In this document: positions 22,901 through 34,310 of the stretch, in pieces | Layout of the letters: each line of letters begins with the position of its first letter | Position numbering within the stretch: the first letter of the stretch is position 1 | Source: Branchiostoma floridae | Taxonomy: Eukaryota; Chordata; Leptocardii; Amphioxiformes; Branchiostomatidae | Assembly: GCF_000003815.2 (NCBI RefSeq) | Contig: NC_049985.1 | Coordinates: forward strand, 64,001-128,000 | DNA length: 64,000 bases | Reading direction: 5' to 3' | Position numbers and translations under genes: made by a program | Notes under the pieces: model-generated | Database searches by the model: none | What the model was told of the DNA's origin: nothing | Seen by the model: only the letters and a program-made list of their open reading frames with translations

Positions 22901-24165
22901 CTCTACGGTAGATGTTTCTTACATTCTGTTGCAATAAATGCAGGCACTGGTGAAAACGATTAAAAAGAACCAACCTTTCTCGTACTTACAAGCGCATTCC
23001 ATCACCGATGACGTCGCTAGAGGGCGCAGCTGAGAAGGGAGAGAAGTGGTCCTTCCGTCCTCTCATGTCTTGTTGTCGTTGCATGCGTGCTGACCTCTGC
23101 ATGAACGATAACAAACCATGAATTATTAACAGGGCAATCGTGTCATTTACTAAGCAGAAGAACTTTGACTTGAGGTCAAATGTGAAGGACCTTGAAAGGC
23201 CAGTTTAAAGTATATGCTAAATGTTATGACATAACTGGATGTTGATTTGGGGAGAATTTACTTCTTAGACGTAAAGGCACATTTTGTTACCAACACACAG
23301 ACGATAAAACACATGACTATTCACAGCTTTTGTCCACCGACTTTGCCCTGACAGATACGAGAACAAGTAAATGTTCGAATGTCAAAATCGAGAACGATGA
23401 GGTCCATAGAATAAATCTATGTAAGAAGTTGCCATCATTCGAGGAGAAAACGTCTTTGCTCACCTTGGTTTTAATTGTGTTGATTTCTTGCCTGATTTTT
23501 GCGGTGTGCAGCAAGCGGTGGACAATGGCAACTGTTCCCTGTACGTTGTGACACCGCGCCAGTGCCTTGTTGTACAGAGCAGTAGCTCTAGTCAAGTCTC
23601 TAGTGTTAAGAGTCTCTGTTCCTCTTTTCAGGTACACGTCACCGATACTTTTCATCGCTTCTGTTTCAAACATGCTGTTGTCGTCTACTATTCCCTCTAC
23701 CATCAACTGTGCGTATCCAACAAGCCCAGAGTCTGTGTTGCCATCGGCAGCCCATTCCTCATCTAAGACTTGAAACTTTTCTGCCAACTTTGCAGGTGTA
23801 GTCTTTTCGTTGTCTTCAGTTGACTGTTCCTTACCCTGAGGCCCCTTTGACGATACCCCTTGTAAAAGCCTCTCCGTGTATTCGTATCGGTGCTCTATAC
23901 CTTCTCCTTGATCCTGATTGTCACACCGAACTACAGCAGCAACGTAAAGCGCCAAGGCCATGTTGAACTTCCCTACGTCCTTCCCGAGTCTTCCTTTCTC
24001 CAAGTTCACGTCGCCCAGACTTTTGAGCACCTCCACTTCCGCCAGCCTGTCCATGTCAGCCATGGCGTCCACCATGGCACGGAGGTAGCCTGTCTCCGCA
24101 CGGGCTAGTCCGTACCTCCTGCCCTTCGCGTCCACCTCATAGAGTTTCTCACAGACCCTCAACAT
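19921..24165 (-). CDS. NTase-TPR protein, copy 2 (TPR tail lost)
   Basis: Exons: 24165-23464, 23096-22990, 22632-22532, 21662-19921; lengths 702, 107, 101 and 1742 give 884 codons including the stop (883 aa). Exons 1 and 3 equal copy 1 in length; exon 2 is 30 bp longer, in frame (about ten extra residues around DMRGRKDHF). Junctions are GT-AG. The NTase core keeps GLGSQATELVTPYSDLEFAI. After the linker the protein ends LPCATQCLEVLK and stops where copy 1 enters its TPR repeats. Its third intron carries a 589-bp hAT-like insertion absent from copy 1. klhl8 lies between the two paralogues on the same strand. It may act alone, be regulatory, or be on the way to a pseudogene; substrate and role are unknown. 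Confidence 0.87.
21907..22495. mobile_element. hAT-like non-autonomous transposon, 589 bp
   Basis: Inverted ends TAGCCTCTACCAGGCTTCGT, continuing GGATCGGT, are flanked by an identical 8-bp duplication GTCAGATA (21899-21906 and 22496-22503), which points to the hAT superfamily. No transposase ORF is present. It lies 36 bp into the intron after exon 3 of NTase-TPR copy 2. Inside it, near 22010, is the start of another element family (CTCTCCAAGCAGAGG) also found at 57131 and 57881. Confidence 0.8.
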
Positions 24166-26496
24166 GGCGAACTTCTGCTGAGAGAACGTCTGTAAAACTG
24201 CTAATCTTTACGGGCCTCCGTGTCAGCTTTATGCGCGTGACTTGAACAAACACATGGTCTGGGCAAACATTCCATGGCCACTACAGGCGTCAACATTACA
24301 TCATTCGTCAGCCGATAGCAAAGTTCATCACCCCCACTAAGGCTTCCCTAATACTAGTAAATATTTATGCTATCAATTTTTTGAAGCAATCCTAGTGATT
24401 TTAAGATACTGATGTTAAGATAGTAGTCTCCTACGTAGTAGCTGTTTCAATCAACCTCAAATTCTGAAACGTATGTTGCGAAAGTAGCCAAATGCGAGCC
24501 TCTTACAGGATCCGCAGGTCGCTGGAAAATAGTAGCTGAAATTGGCCAAATAGACAGATATCACCGACGCCATAGGAAATAACTGGCCGACGAGTACAGT
24601 TAGCGGCCTATCAGCCTGCCTGGAGTCGCCATCATCTCATGTTAAAGTACACTATTTTTAGCGACCCATTGAAGCTGGTAGAGGCTAGCCTAATGATTTT
24701 ACTATGGATATTGAGTGAGTTCAAACCGGAGTGGACCTGCTCTTATCCAAAACCCCTCCATATAACGTGCAAGTGGAGTCAATCTGCACATACACAACAC
24801 CGTATGTAAGAAAACTAACACAAACTAACACGCCTGTGTCGTCGCACCAGTCCGACCTATTGTCTTTCAAACAGTTACTTGTGAAATCTACTGTTGATAT
24901 TCAGAAGCCACTTTGTATCCGATAACCTCTGTACCTGGTCTACTGCATGTAAGTGCGCCCCCTGCCAGGATTTAAGGGCTCGGTAGTCTGATCGATTGTT
25001 TATGTCGTTTAGTATTAATCTTAATCTGCTGTATTTATTGTATTTTCATGTCGGGGCGAGGGCCAGTAAAGGTGTCACCACCTGTTCCCCCGCCCCTTTC
25101 ACTTGTGTGGTGAATTTTAATAAACAAATAAACAAAATAAACAAACTAACCATCAACTAGACTAAGTAACCATCATTGTTCGAGAAGGCTGGCCTTTAAA
25201 GACTGATACACGTCACATTCTGCTGTTTTGACCCTTTCCGCTAGGCGACGTTTCACTTAACCCACTATATTTTCGTTTAAGTATTAATTACGGATCGTCC
25301 TTTTAGTTCTTTATCAAATGGTTTCCAAGGGAGCCCTTTTTGAAATAGATGAGTTACTTAATGGAATTCATATCCATTGCACTCAAAGTATTTCCCTTCT
25401 GGGAATCCCCACGCGTTTCCCGCCTGTTCTAAAGGTAGCAGAGCACAGTACATCGCTTATGGGGATTTACATGGTTAAGGACCCGGAAGTGAGGAGGGTC
25501 GACACCCCAACATTTATAGCAGGGTGCACAAGGAAGGTACGAAAATTGAATATATGTCATTTAAGGGTACAGTCTATAAAATTTGTGATAAAGAGCTTAA
25601 ATTTTTCAAACACTTTTATTTTTGATCCTTAGCAAAGGTCATGACTAATGGAACTGCAGTCGACATATAGGCAGTATCCCGGAACAGTATTATTCAAGAG
25701 CAAATTTACGGAGACCGAAGAAACCTGTACTGTTGTTTTTATTATTAGAAATGTGTCATTACTGTTATATAATGAGAGTCTGCATGCTATTTTCCGTAAG
25801 GCGTAGGCAGCCTATTTTTATTTCCCGTAACATAAGTCCAGGACTGCCTGAAAAGCAGGTCTAGCTTCGACCTGAGGGTTTGCTCTTGGTAAATTGCAAA
25901 TGAAGTGAAAGTGAATCCAACTTTATACTGTCTCAAAACTGAATACGTATTCTTCCAACATTCCCCACAGTTTCCACCTCGCTGCCGTGCATGCACAGAA
26001 GAATCTCTACGGCTTTTTCCGTACTGTGACGCACCAATGGCATCCCCTGGGAACAGCCTAAGAGCACCACAGCCGACAGGTGTAGATGGAAATTTGCTGT
26101 CCGATGTATCTGCTGGCACAGGATAACCTGAGGTTAGGTGAGGCACGACTTTATACCTGATCTACGGATTAATTTTTAAATCAGTGTTCTGCTACCATAA
26201 CGCTTTAGCGGCTCTCATACATTTGTATCTCACTTTCGCGATGAATATGTGATATCAATGTCTTAGCTTGCGCGATGACGATTTAAGACGAAGGGTGTGC
26301 TGAGCGAAAGGTCTTTTTTGTGCTATATCTAACCTACATGATGAAACCTGAAATACACAAGAGACTTATAGTTTCAAGCAAGCTACTTTATTCGTAGATG
26401 AACTACCCGCATGAAATGCTTCTGGTTATATGACTTAGTTTGCTAGCTATGTATTCTACAAGACTACAACTGACAAGTGAAAACAAGTGACTTGCA
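24166..26496. other. Spacer between NTase-TPR copy 2 and the GPCR palindrome
   Basis: No supported gene. The right end of a CTCTACCAG-type TIR element is visible at about 24672-24690. A LINE-like 3' tail with repeated AATAAACAAA lies at about 25110-25150. The promoter of copy 2 should lie just above 24165. Short ORFs around 25318-26146 have no recognisable similarity. Confidence 0.3.
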
Positions 26497-27182
26497 AGAT
26501 CGCATTTGTCGTAGGACGTCGTACGATTTTGATGTCGTACATTTTTCAAGCAAGCTATGACAGAAGCAACAGCCGGCAACCATCTAAGACAGCATTTCTA
26601 ACAAGACAACATTTGAACGACATTTGCACGACTAGAAATGCCCAATTTTGTGATGTTGCGACGACCGCACAATGAGGATGACTAGGTAATGACGGTTATG
26701 TGTATATTACATAGCGATAACACATTTCATATAATTTTTTTCTTCCCTTTACACACATTGAGATGTACGTAACAGCGATATAGTTGAAGTTACTCTATTC
26801 AATAATGTGACCACAAGTATTAATCTTGAACAATCAGTGACAGCTGGCGTTATTGAATAACATCACATATCATTTCATCACCTAAAGCATACGTGATAGT
26901 TTTCCATACCTTGTATCTATCCGCCTTTTATCAAAACCAATTGACTTTTGTTTCATCTTACAAATCTTGTCTCGTTCCGTTTTTTTTCATTGTTTTGGTA
27001 AGACGTCATCGTCGCATTTTTCTCGTCATCGTTTAAATGCAATGAGGTGCTTTTTTTTTAAATCTGATCATGTTGAAGACATTCTCTGTGTATACGCGGG
27101 GGGGGGGGGGGAGTCCACATAGTTAGGTGTCATAATGCTGGTTGTTATACAAAAATTAAATGTTTCTTCTATGTCGGGATTT

Positions 27183-27395
27183 GAACAGACAGCTTTCTAT
27201 GGGCTCCATGCATTCACGGCGAGGCCGAATAGGTGGTGATTCACAATTGCAGTTTTTATCACAGTCCAAAAGCTGTAAGACGACAGTTCCAGTTGCCACA
27301 GTTCATAATATGCGGTTCGAACGTTCCTTTTATGATGTCCGAGATGTGAACAGACAATCTTCTAAGGGATCCATGAATTCACTGCGAGACCGAAT
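27183..27395 (-). repeat. Two extra copies of the GPCR 3' end (left arm)
   Basis: The last codons plus early 3' UTR of the left GPCR (27530-27572, GGGCTCCATGCATTCACG) recur at 27353-27395 and 27183-27225, spaced 177 and 170 bp. The right arm has matching tails at 31055-31100, about 31340 and 31470-31510, so the triplication predates or accompanied the inversion. Confidence 0.75.
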
Positions 27396-27536
27396 AGGAG
27401 CAGATTGACAATCACAGCCTTTACACAGTCCACAAGCTGTAAGACGAAAGTTCTTGTTGACACGTCTCGTAATCCCGGTTGGTATACTGTACGGATGTTT
27501 CTTTTTATGATGTCCGAGATGTGAACAGACAGTTTT

Positions 27537-28709
27537 CTAAGGGCTCCATGCATTCACGGCGCGGCCGACGAAGAGACGCTTCACGTTGCGGCGGATTTCC
27601 TCCAGACGAAAGCCGTAGATGACGGGGTTTACTGCAGAGTTCAGGAGCACGGATGCTACCATCGACGGATCCATGTTGCCGCCATCTCCTTTACAGGCCA
27701 CCTCGTTGGCCACAAGAACACACCACGGCAGCCACCCGGCTAGAAACACGACGGTGATGATGAGAACGGTGATGGATGATTTTCTACTGGTGGTAGGCTG
27801 GGCCTGCACTGCGGCCTCCTGCCGCCTGATGTCGCTAACCTGCCGCCACAGGCACCGGAACACGCCGAGGTTGAAGAGCATGATCGCCGCCATTGGGACG
27901 AAGACTAGAATCAGGACCATGACCAGGTAACCGGGCTGAGAACCTCCGCCCAACTCGATGCACCCAACCTGGGAGGGGTAGGTACAGCTCCATCCAAACA
28001 CAGGCAGCAGCGCCAACACGCTGCTCCACATCCAGACCACGATGATAACGACCTTGCATCTATCGTTGGTGATCTGATTCTCGTACGTCATGCCGTGGAC
28101 GATGAACCAGTAGCGCTCGGCCGTTAGCGCCAGCAGACTGTAGGCGGAGGACAGGGCCGAGATGAGACAAGAAGTGAAGACGAAACGGAGCAAAGCATTG
28201 GGAAGAGGAAGTCCAGCTTTTCCGTAAAATAATATGGTGCAAAACGCGATACCGAAGGTCACCCCAGCCACAACATCGCTTGCTGGCATGTTGGCCATCA
28301 GTATGTAGACCGGCTTGTGCAGGGCTTCGTGCTTGATGATAGCCGCTAAGGGTAGGCTGTTCGCCACGACCGACCAAAGAGCCACAACGTTGAAAATGTG
28401 CAACACCCAAAGATGCCGAACGCGAATCCAAAAAGGAGGCCTTTCAGGAATGTCAATCTCTTCTTCAAGGCACCCCAGTGCGGTTGAAGTGACGTTTTCT
28501 TCTACCTGAGAAATGTTGGTAGCACCAAGTAAGCTGCAGTTCTTCTTTGATAGACCGTCCAAAGTTTCTGAACCGCCGACGCTGTTGTTGCTGTGTCCTG
28601 TGGCGGAGGTTAGATCGGTTTGAGGCGCCGAAACTGTGTCGAAATTGTAGCTGGCTACAAATACAAGCATCAGAGCCGTCCAGGTTTTCAGTCGTCTGAT
28701 CATCATCAT
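27537..28709 (-). CDS. Class A (rhodopsin-family) GPCR, left copy, 390 aa
   Basis: A single exon. ATG at 28709 (three consecutive Met) opens a hydrophobic signal peptide (residues 1 to about 27, ending VSA). The extracellular N-terminus has four N-glycosylation sequons (NNS, NCS, NIS, NVT). Seven membrane spans run from about 100 to 367: TM1 with N117, TM2 with ASD at 143-145, TM3 ending ERY at 198-200, TM6 FLAGWLPWC at 322-330, TM7 NSAVNPVIY ending at 365. The first extracellular loop lacks the usual TM3 cysteine while loop 2 has GWSC and VGC, as in MECA receptors (S1P, LPA, cannabinoid, melanocortin); this subgroup is an inference. It couples to G proteins at the plasma membrane; ligand unknown. 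A longer upstream reading starts at TTG and was not used. The paralogue lies divergently at 29923-31090. Confidence 0.9.
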   Translation of the reverse strand: MMMIRRLKTWTALMLVFVASYNFDTVSAPQTDLTSATGHSNNSVGGSETLDGLSKKNCSLLGATNISQVEENVTSTALGCLEEEIDIPERPPFWIRVRHLWVLHIFNVVALWSVVANSLPLAAIIKHEALHKPVYILMANMPASDVVAGVTFGIAFCTILFYGKAGLPLPNALLRFVFTSCLISALSSAYSLLALTAERYWFIVHGMTYENQITNDRCKVVIIVVWMWSSVLALLPVFGWSCTYPSQVGCIELGGGSQPGYLVMVLILVFVPMAAIMLFNLGVFRCLWRQVSDIRRQEAAVQAQPTTSRKSSITVLIITVVFLAGWLPWCVLVANEVACKGDGGNMDPSMVASVLLNSAVNPVIYGFRLEEIRRNVKRLFVGRAVNAWSP

Positions 28710-29922
28710 TCCATTGACTGTTTCAATCAGGATGAAAGTATTGCCAAAATGTACGTCAATGTCTCTAGTCAATGTAGTTTAGTCAGTTCAGTCAGTTCAG
28801 TTCAGTTGACCATCTGGTGACACTATGAAGTCCCTCCAGATGACTCTGTCGCGCATGACAGACATGAGGTCGCTAACATCCTCCTCGATCAACCTCCTAG
28901 GTTCAGGGATGGTCGGACGCGTCTTCGCTTGTCGTCTGGCTGCCAGATAATAACCCTTGTGGCAATCTACTCTCACAATCTACTCTCACCGAAAGCTTTT
29001 GGTATGTCACTGAAGCTGAATGAAAGGTCCCTTTATGCGTAGATGCGCGCTTCCTCGTATGTGGCGTCGAAGTATTGCGGGTTCGTCTCACAAATGACAT
29101 AAAAAATCAAATGCAACGAATGTCTATTCAAAGTTTGCATGTCTTTTGTGTATTCGTTATTTCGCATAGTCTCAGCTTTTAGCCAGGTGCAGGAAAGATC
29201 TAATAGCTCAACTTCAGAGCTTAAGCCAGTCAATAGAAATCATATCCCAATAATCTTTTGATAATTCTTGGATGAAAAAATCGCATGCGTTTTCGAATTG
29301 TACTGATCTTCTAAAAGTACAATTCTTCAGTGTTGGTATATGGGAGATCATAACATCCTAATGGATGCGTTTTAGAAGAGCGCATGCAATTTTTTTATCC
29401 AAGTATAATCAAAAGATTATGATTTCTATTGACTGACTTAAGCTCTGAACTTTGTCTATCAGATCTTTTCCTGCACCTGGCTAAAAGCTGAGATTGTGCG
29501 AAATAACGAATACACAAAAGACATGCAAACTTTGAATAGACATTCGTTGCATTTGATTCTTTATGTCATTTGTGAGACGAACACGCAAGACTTCGACGTC
29601 ACATACGAGGAAGCGCGCATCTACGCATAAAGGGACCTTTTATTATGCTTCAGTAACATATCAAAAGCTTTCGGTGACAGTAGATGACCACAAGGGTTCT
29701 TCTCTGGCAGCCCAACAACAGGCGAAGACGCGGCCGACCATCCCTGACCCTTAGGAGAGTGATCGAGGAGGATGTTGGTCTCCAAGACAGGGACCTCTTG
29801 TCTGTCGTGAGTGTAGTGTCACCAGATGGACGACTGAACTGAATTGACTGAAATACATTGACAAGAGACATTGCAGTACATTTGGCAAATCTTTTATCCT
29901 AATTGAAACAGTAAATGGAGTG
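28710..29922. promoter_or_regulatory. Palindromic divergent intergenic region of the GPCR pair
   Basis: The two GPCR start codons point away from each other across 1.2 kb that is itself inverted-repeat DNA, so each gene has a near-identical upstream region. The promoters of both must lie here unless distal elements are used. No TATA box or defined factor site could be assigned with confidence. Confidence 0.45.
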
Positions 29923-31090
29923 ATGATGTTCGGACGGCCGAAAATCAGGACGGCTCTGATGTTCGTCTTTGTCGTCATCTGCAGCCTTGGTACAGTTTCG
30001 GCACCTCAAACGGATCTAACCTCCGCCACAGGACACAGCAACAACAGCGTCGGCGGTTCAGAAACTTTGGACGGTCTATCAAAGAACTGCAGCTTACTCG
30101 GCGCTACCAACATTTCTCAGGTAGAGGGAAAACGTCACTTCAACCGCACTGGGGTGCCTTGAAGAAGAGATTGACATTCCTGAAAGGCCTCCTTTCTCGA
30201 GTCGTTTACGGTATCTTTGGGTGTTGCTCATTTTCAATGTCGTGGCTCTTTGGTCGGTTGTGGCGAACAGCCTACCCTTAGCGGCTATCATCAAGTACGA
30301 GGCGCTGCACAAGCCGGTCTACATACTGATGGCCAACATGGCGGCAAGCGACATTGTGACTGGGGTGAACTTCCTTATCGTGTGTTCCACCATATACCTT
30401 TACGCGAAAGCTGGAGTTCGTCCTCCCAATGCTCTGAACCGCTTCATCTTCACTTCTATCATCTTCGCAGGGCTGTCCTCTGCCTACAGCCTGCTGGCGC
30501 TAACGGCCGAGCGCTACTGGTTCATCTTCCACGGCATGACGTACGAGAACAAGATCACCAACGATAGATGCAAGGTTGCGATCATAGCCACCTGGATGTG
30601 GAGCAGCGTCTTGGCACTGCTGCCCGTGTTCGGATGGAGCTGCACGTTTCCGTCCCAAGTAGGGTGTATCCAGTTCGGCGGAGGTTCTCAGCCCGGTTAC
30701 CTGGTCATGGTCCTGATTCTAGTCTTCATCCCAATGACGGCGATCATGTTCTTCAACCTCGGCGTGTTCCGGTGCCTGTGGCGGCAGGTTAGCGACATCA
30801 GGCGGCAGGAGGCCGCAGTGCAGGCCCAGCCTACCACCAGCAGGAAATCAGCCATCACCGTACTCATCATCACCGCCGTGTTTCTGGCGGGGTGGCTGCC
30901 TTGGTGCGTGGGGGTGGCTAGGGAAGTGGCCTGTAAAGGAGATTGCGGCAACATGGATCCGTCGATGTTAGCATCCGTGCTCCTCAACTCCGCGGTCAAC
31001 CCCATCATCTACGGCTTCCGACTGGAGGAAATCCGCCGCAACGTGAAGCGTCTCTTCGTCGGTCGCGCGGTGAATGCGTGGAGCCCTTAG
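29923..31090 (+). pseudogene. Class A GPCR, right copy, frameshifted
   Basis: ATG at 29923 opens the same signal peptide and N-terminus as the left copy. At about 30122-30130 the sequence is one base longer (GTAGAGGGAAAACG against GTAGAAGAAAACG), which leads to a stop at 30162. The remaining frame is open from before TM1 to the normal end at 31090 (NAWSP), with ERY, the TM6 WLP motif and NPIIY intact. Between the shift and TM1 there is no in-frame ATG; the first lies in TM2. TM2 to TM3 differ strongly from the left copy while TM4 to the C-terminus are nearly identical. It may be a recent pseudogene, a sequencing error or a copy rescued by splicing. Confidence 0.75.
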
Positions 31091-31684
31091 AAAACTGTCT
31101 GCTCACATAAAGAAAACATTAAATTGTACTGGAACTTTCGTCTCACTGCTTTTGGGCTGTGGTAAAGCTGCAATTGTGAATCACCACCTATTCGTCCACG
31201 GAAAAAAGGTAGTTTCAAAAACAGTCAAATTCCTACAATTGAATAAAAACGAAAATTTACCGCCTGACGTTCCGAGTGACACTCATCACTCTACTTCAGT
31301 GCCACTAGAATGAACTGGCAGAAACAAATTCAATACGCCCGTAGAAAACTGTCTGGTCACATCTCGGACGTAAAAGGAAACATTTGTACTGTATAGCAAC
31401 CAGGATTACGAAACGTGGCAACTGGAACTTTCGTCTTACAGCTTTTGGACTGTGTGAATCACCTTCTATTCGGCCTCGCCGCGACTGAATGCATGGGGCC
31501 CATAGTAAGCTGTCTGTTCAAACCTCGAACATAAAAGAAACATTGAAACTAATTGTATGCCAAGCATCATTATGAGATGTAATTCATGTGGACTGAAAGA
31601 AACGTCAATTAGCTTTGATTAAAGCGGAGAGATACAAGTTGTGGAATGCTATCATGTATGTATGTTTTCGATGATGAAATGATA

Positions 31685-31892
31685 CTGTAAATGTAGAAAT
31701 GTTCGCGGTGGATTAATGTTCGCGGTTTTCGCGGTGACCACTTCACCGCGAATTTAAAACCACCGCGAAAATTTTTCTATTATGATATTAGATTGCAGTC
31801 TATGGTGTTACCGCGAACTTAAATCCACCGCGAAAAATCCTTTTTCCCGCTACCGCGAAATTAAATCCCCGCGAACTTAAATACATTTACAG
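31685..31892. mobile_element. Tc1/mariner-type MITE, 208 bp, CTGTAAATG ends
   Basis: The element begins CTGTAAATGTAGAAATGTTC and ends with the inverse (CATTTACAG), flanked by TA at 31683-31684 and 31893-31894. The interior is dominated by TTCGCGGTGG and CCGCGAA motifs in both orientations. It interrupts the right palindrome arm; the corresponding left arm site (near 26875) has a single TA in GATGAAATGATATGTG, an empty site. Confidence 0.88.
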
Positions 31893-32262
31893 TATCTTAT
31901 GTTCTTCACTAACTTCAATTGTCAATTGTTCCTTAATTGATTCTTGTGGTCACCTTACTGAAATAGAGTAACTTCAACTTTATCGTTGTCACGTACATCT
32001 CGATGTGTGAAAAAGAAAAAGAAACAAACTGTATGAAATGTGTTGTCACTATGTAAACTTCATTGACAAGTGTCAGTCATAGTGCGATCGTACAACCATG
32101 GCAAACGAAGGGCATTCTTAGTCATGCATGTGTCGTTGAATTGTCGTCTTGTTAAAATTACCGTCTTATATGGTTGTTGTTGATTGTTTCTGTTACATCC
32201 TACTTGAAACCTGGACGCCATCAAAATCACACGACGTCCTCGGACGAACGCGATCGCGCCTC

Positions 32263-34079
32263 GAGACTTCAGAGATATACAGTGAAGTTAAATGTCCGTC
32301 TTTTAAAGTCTGCTAGGTGAGTTCGTAAAGTGCTTTATTCTCAGCAATAGTATGATTTAAAGTAAAGTTAGAAGTGTTACATGTAACTGGATTTGCATGC
32401 AAATCACCTTCATATGATGGCCGTGAATGTGAAGAGAGATGACATATGGTACAATGTCTGTAGACAATTGGATCTTCTTGTATGGTAAAGAATTACATTG
32501 TTGAGATCGCTGTCAACGTATGGCGCATGTGGAAGTGATACAATACATATAGCTACAAGATTGTAAAGTTAACCAATTGAGTGTGATAATTCTCTATCTA
32601 GATATTGTTACTTTGTTCCGAAGTGTGTAGAAAGAAGATGTTGTCAGTAGTGGTGCGTACCTAAACTCATATTCAGGTTCAGGTCTGGACTTTAAGTCAT
32701 CCAAATTATATACAGCCAGTGTAAACACGAAATGTTTTTCGTCTTTTTCCAATGCAAATTTCACCGTCTATGGAAGGTTTTAGATGCTTTAGAACAAAAA
32801 AGGGAATATAACTGACGGATAGCTTTTTGCAAGTCCGGACTTGGCTCCAGTCATTTAGGTTTTTTTTTTTACTTGGACCTAAACATTTTAGGTCCAATTC
32901 CAAGTCCGGGCTTTAGGTATGCACCCATAGTTGTCAGTAGAATTTCGTTATTTCGCAGTTTATTAACTGATGTTTGGTTGTGCTATATGTCTATTATGTG
33001 ACCATATAAACTGCCAGTCAGCCGTACTGAGAGAGACATAGGAACTCGTTTGTGGCGAGGGCAGAGAGCGACTTATAGACTTAGTCTGAGTCCTACGTCA
33101 GTATGTGCAATATATCGTCCGCTCCCTTGTGCAATATCGTCTGCATGCGTGAATTAATTGCTGAATAATGTACACAACAACCCATGAAATGCCACGGGTA
33201 TAAACTAAAGTGAACCTATTGATAAAACATCATCTAAATGTGCGAACAACATAGTATATTATGCAGTTGTGACAATGTTTAGCTGCAAGTTTCTATGATT
33301 AGGTCTGGACCCCACTGTCTAGAAAGTATACATATAGTGAGTATACATTTCTTTTTCTGTAGAACTCGAACGTGTTGTTGCTTAAGTATATAAACTTCAA
33401 AGTAAAATGAAAGGATGAATGATCACATAAATAACGAATTTATGAAAAAGGTAATAATTGTTTATTGCAAGACATCGACACAGCCAGATTTGCTCAATCA
33501 ACCAAGACTGGTTGTCGTTCATTGACTAGAAGCGTGGTCTGTGGTACAATACAACAAAAAGCAAAAACTTGTGCCTGCACAAAAATCTGCTAATAACGTA
33601 AAACCAATGAGCTTACAAAACTTATAATGATCCACTTATAATTACATGTACACATTTATCAATGTCACAGGTAATTAGTGTAATTTCCCTTATTTTCTCT
33701 CAAATCTTATCGAATCTTCCTTCATTCCTATACATTCAGGTACGATATCACATTGTATTCTTTTTATTAGATTAAGAACAGAACTTATGTTTCCAGTATG
33801 TCAAGATCAACAAAGTTTCAGTACTTAATTTCCTATCTTGTACACAGATTCGTCGGGTTGTAAACAGTCTCATCAGATAAATATTGTTGATATGAAACGT
33901 TATTTGCACACAGCCGATGTTTTACACCTCCCGACATTTCGGCCATCTACATGTATGTACAATTCTTATATTTCTCATTTGGCTGAAGAAAATCCAACCA
34001 TTTTTTGCAGCAGCTACAATAACTATGTACAAGAACATCTCCGTATCTTTTTACACAAGTCTGACCATTATACATATAG

Positions 34080-34141
<62 letters not shown>

Positions 34142-34310
34142 ATTCTGATATTGGGAATGAGAGGACCCCTTGAAAAGACAACGATTATGACCGATTTTGG
34201 GTTTCCTAGTGGCCTCTGTTGGTACTGCAGCGGTGTCTTCTATTCTGGACACGCTATGGTCCTAGTTTTCTTAAGACAAATGTATATTTTAAGTTTGTTT
34301 TTACCAGGTT
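32263..34310. other. Spacer right of the palindrome
   Basis: No supported gene over 2 kb. It contains an unremarkable AT-rich sequence and a perfect (TA)n microsatellite of about 28 units at 34081-34136. Short ORFs across the microsatellite encode only Ile-Tyr runs and are artefacts. Confidence 0.4.

Larger units (their letters stand above)
26497..32262. repeat. 5.8-kb inverted duplication (palindrome) with GPCR genes
   Basis: The left arm, about 26497-29316, is the reverse complement of the right arm, about 29370-32262, with a spacer of about 50 bp centred near 29343. Homology is visible at the centre (CTTCTAAAA versus TTTTAGAAG), over the intergenic stretch (ACACAAAAGACATGCAAAC), through both GPCR bodies, and out to the flanks (GTCGTACGATTTTGATG versus CATCAAAATCACACGAC). 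The right arm has a 208-bp MITE that the left lacks. Confidence 0.9.

Noticed and set aside
30217-31008. Alternative-frame and antisense ORFs over the right GPCR
   Set aside because: Shadow frames; the same shadows occur over the left GPCR.
30221-31090. A 289-aa GPCR ORF beginning at 30221
   Set aside because: The first codon is GTG inside TM1, not a usable eukaryotic start; it is the body of the frameshifted right copy.
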